From assembly GCA_046598525.1 (NCBI GenBank), contig JBKJIJ010000003.1:10305-74304 (forward strand): 64,000 nt of DNA, written 5' to 3'. Under the pieces are notes generated by a model, which saw only the letters and a program-made list of their open reading frames with translations, was not told the DNA's origin and did not search any database. The position numbers and the translations under genes were made by a program. Shown here in pieces: positions 62,485-64,000 of the stretch; position 1 is the stretch's first letter; the number at the start of each line of letters is the position of its first letter. This DNA is from Methylotenera_A sp046598525. GTDB taxonomy: Bacteria; Pseudomonadota; Gammaproteobacteria; Burkholderiales; Methylophilaceae.

Positions 62485-62506
62485 ACTTAATACGTTTTTT
62501 TAAAAC

Positions 62507-62959
62507 TTAAGCCGCTTCGCCAACCACTGTTACGGTAATATCCACCACAACATCGTGATGCAATGCTACTGTTACTGGGTGATCACCAATGGTTTTTAAT
62601 GGACCATTTGGCATACGCACTTCAGATTTAACCACTTCAAAGCCATTAGCAATAAGGCCTTCAGCCACATCACCATTAGTTACAGAGCCAAATAAACGGC
62701 CATCTACACCCGCTTTTTGCGCTACTTTTAAAACAAATGAAGCTAATTTTGCACCGCGAGCTGTTGCTGCAGTCAAGATATCCGCTTGTTGTTTTTCAAG
62801 TTCAGCACGTTTAGCGGCAAATTCAGCTTTGTTGGCTTCAGTTGCGCGTTTTGCTTTGCCTTGTGGAATCAAAAAGTTACGGCCGAAACCGTCTTTAACT
62901 TTAACGATATCACCCAACACGCCTAGGTTTGCTACTTTTTCTAATAAAATAATTTGCAT
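62507..62959 (-). CDS. rplI: 50S ribosomal protein L9
   Basis: A 150-residue protein. The start MQIILLEKVANLGVLGDIVKV and GFGRNFLIPQGKA are the L9 N-domain. A long central helix (about 40-75) and the C-domain with LFGSVTNGDVAE follow. The ribosome binding site AAGGAGAA precedes the ATG. Last gene of the S6-PriB-S18-L9 operon. Confidence 0.97.
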   Translation of the reverse strand: MQIILLEKVANLGVLGDIVKVKDGFGRNFLIPQGKAKRATEANKAEFAAKRAELEKQQADILTAATARGAKLASFVLKVAQKAGVDGRLFGSVTNGDVAEGLIANGFEVVKSEVRMPNGPLKTIGDHPVTVALHHDVVVDITVTVVGEAA

Positions 62960-62980
62960 AGTATTCTCCTTAAGCCCTAA

Positions 62981-63214
62981 TTAACCTGGGTGCTTGTCTG
63001 TGTACGGCATTAAAGCCAAGAAACGTGCGCGTTTAACAGCACTGGTTAATTGACGTTGGTATTTTGCTTTTGTACCCGTCATACGAGCCGGAATAATTTT
63101 TGCATTTTCTGAAACAAAATCTTTTAACAAATCAACATCTTTGTAATCAACTTCTTTGATGCCTTCTGCACTGAAACGGCAGTAACGGCGGCGTTTATAC
63201 ATTTCTCTTGCCAT
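62981..63214 (-). CDS. rpsR: 30S ribosomal protein S18
   Basis: A 77-residue basic protein with RRRYCRFSAEG, YKDVDLLKDFVSE and KIIPARMTGTKAKYQRQL, all S18 signatures. It binds next to S6 on the 30S platform; rpsF is two genes upstream. The ribosome binding site AGGAGT precedes the ATG. Confidence 0.97.
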   Translation of the reverse strand: MAREMYKRRRYCRFSAEGIKEVDYKDVDLLKDFVSENAKIIPARMTGTKAKYQRQLTSAVKRARFLALMPYTDKHPG

Positions 63215-63238
63215 GATGTAACTCCTAATATTCTTTAA

Positions 63239-63559
63239 CTATTCTTTAATAGTCGGCTGCGTTTTAACAGCCTCTAATTGATTAATGTGCATGACCAATT
63301 GATGACTTTTTGCACTGCGTTTGGCCAAAAAACCTTTGGCTTTGATTAAAGTGCCGGCTTGAATATTCAGTTTTGCCAGTTCGCCCGCTAAATTACCAAG
63401 CACAACCGCATTCACTTCACATTCTACTTTTCTCTTTAATCCCGCTTCAATTTGTTCTGAAGCGTGCTGCAATACAAAACTCAACAGGGCCATACCTGCT
63501 GGCGTGTAGCGTATTGGCTCTATAGAAAGCACAACTCCGCTAATCACCAGCGTATTCAA
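63239..63559 (-). CDS. priB: Primosomal replication protein N (PriB)
   Basis: A 106-residue OB-fold single-stranded DNA-binding protein that helps restart stalled replication forks. VISGVVLSIEPIRYTPAGMALLSFVLQH is the PriB/SSB-like start, and GTLIKAKGFLAKRSAKSHQLVMHINQLE the end. PriB is found in beta- and gammaproteobacteria between rpsF and rpsR, as here. Only two bases separate it from the rpsF stop. Confidence 0.93.
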   Translation of the reverse strand: MNTLVISGVVLSIEPIRYTPAGMALLSFVLQHASEQIEAGLKRKVECEVNAVVLGNLAGELAKLNIQAGTLIKAKGFLAKRSAKSHQLVMHINQLEAVKTQPTIKE

Positions 63560-63561
63560 AC

Positions 63562-63960
63562 TTAAGCTGCTGCAACCTCAGTTGCGGCCGGCGCTGGTGC
63601 TGATGCAGGTGCTGCGTCTTTAACCAACACTGATTTAGATTTTTCTTCTTTCATCATTGGGCTAGGTGCAGTTACCGCTGTTTTAGTGCTCATTGTTAAA
63701 TGGCGCAAAACCGCATCGTTAAACTTAAAGCCATGCTCAAGTTCGTCTAAAACGGTTTGATTGCACTCAATGTTCATTAAAACGTAATGTGCTTTGTGGA
63801 TTTTTTGGATTGGGTAAGCCAATTGACGACGGCCCCAGTCTTCTAAACGGTGCATAGTGCCGCCGTTGGTAGTTACTAGCGCGCGATAACGTTCAATCAT
63901 CGCTGGCACTTGCTCGCTTTGGTCCGGATGGACGATAAAAACTACTTCATAATGTCGCAT
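63562..63960 (-). CDS. rpsF: 30S ribosomal protein S6
   Basis: A 132-residue protein. MRHYEVVFIVHPDQSEQVP, LEDWGRRQLAYPIQKIHKAHY and VLRHLTMSTKTAV are S6 motifs. The C-terminal 30 residues form an Ala/Pro-rich tail (AAPASAPAPAATEVAAA), a variable region in this family. The ribosome binding site AAGGAG lies seven bases before the ATG. First gene of its operon; the promoter is at or beyond the right edge. Confidence 0.96.
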   Translation of the reverse strand: MRHYEVVFIVHPDQSEQVPAMIERYRALVTTNGGTMHRLEDWGRRQLAYPIQKIHKAHYVLMNIECNQTVLDELEHGFKFNDAVLRHLTMSTKTAVTAPSPMMKEEKSKSVLVKDAAPASAPAPAATEVAAA

Positions 63961-64000
63961 GAAATCTCCTTGTGGTTTGCAGCCACCCGATATGCTGTCG

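Overview
The window is a chromosomal segment of a low-GC Gram-negative bacterium, most consistent with a betaproteobacterium of the Methylophilaceae / Nitrosomonadales type. The reasons are: E. coli-like order in the fab and lpx-bam blocks; priB between rpsF and rpsR; a PilZ orthologue between holB and tatD; a two-subunit pyruvate carboxylase; and the squalene genes hpnCDE. This placement rests on gene content only; no database search was run. Most of the window is core genome. No prophage, insertion sequence, CRISPR array or recognisable defence island was seen.

Layout. (1) 1-1353: end of msrP, msrQ (periplasmic methionine sulfoxide repair) and an HvfX-like DoxX membrane protein. (2) 1354-13342: a complete tad/Flp pilus locus on the + strand. 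It runs flp, prepilin peptidase, cpaB, cpaC, small lipoprotein, tadG, tadE, tadF, cpaE, cpaF, tadB, tadC, tadD, and ends at a bidirectional terminator. (3) 13465-26252, - strand: a small secreted protein, a PhnP-like hydrolase, tatD, pilZ, holB, tmk, mltG, pabC, then the fatty-acid cluster fabF-acpP-fabG-fabD-fabH-plsX-rpmF-yceD. (4) 26331-33499, + strand: pycA-pycB with promoter and terminator, the Maf protein yceF, a secreted DUF4139 protein, a pair of dRS3-like inverted repeats, an RsmI-like methyltransferase, and an orphan zinc-ribbon membrane protein. (5) 33511-48145, - strand: the envelope/translation block rpsB-tsf-pyrH-frr-uppS-cdsA-dxr-rseP-bamA-skp-lpxD-fabZ-lpxA-lpxB-rnhB, listed in transcription order. 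(6) 48389-51780, + strand: map and glnD. (7) 51956-53943, - strand: a cupin, tRNA-Ser(UGA) preceded by two tandem tRNA-derived repeats, def, and an MTA/MTI phosphorylase. (8) 54042-57163, + strand: hpnC-hpnD-hpnE (farnesyl diphosphate to squalene). (9) 57222-63960, - strand: rpsF-priB-rpsR-rplI, an ABC-2 transporter pair, dnaB and radA.

How the parts fit. The fab cluster supplies acyl-ACP to the lpx genes and plsX. The dxr, uppS and hpnCDE genes make and use isoprenoid diphosphates. The skp, bamA and rseP genes maintain the outer membrane. pycAB replenishes oxaloacetate. The Tad locus is the main accessory module.

The most unusual sequence is at 52397-52586. Directly upstream of tRNA-Ser(UGA), and probably in the same transcript, lie two 95-bp tandem units. 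Each begins as a near-copy of the tRNA 5' half and ends in unrelated sequence. Other points of note are a hexapeptide repeat insertion in RseP, a 27-bp inverted-repeat pair built from dRS3-like palindromes, a non-standard tad gene order, and an asparagine in the MTA-phosphorylase-like enzyme that suggests a 6-oxopurine substrate.
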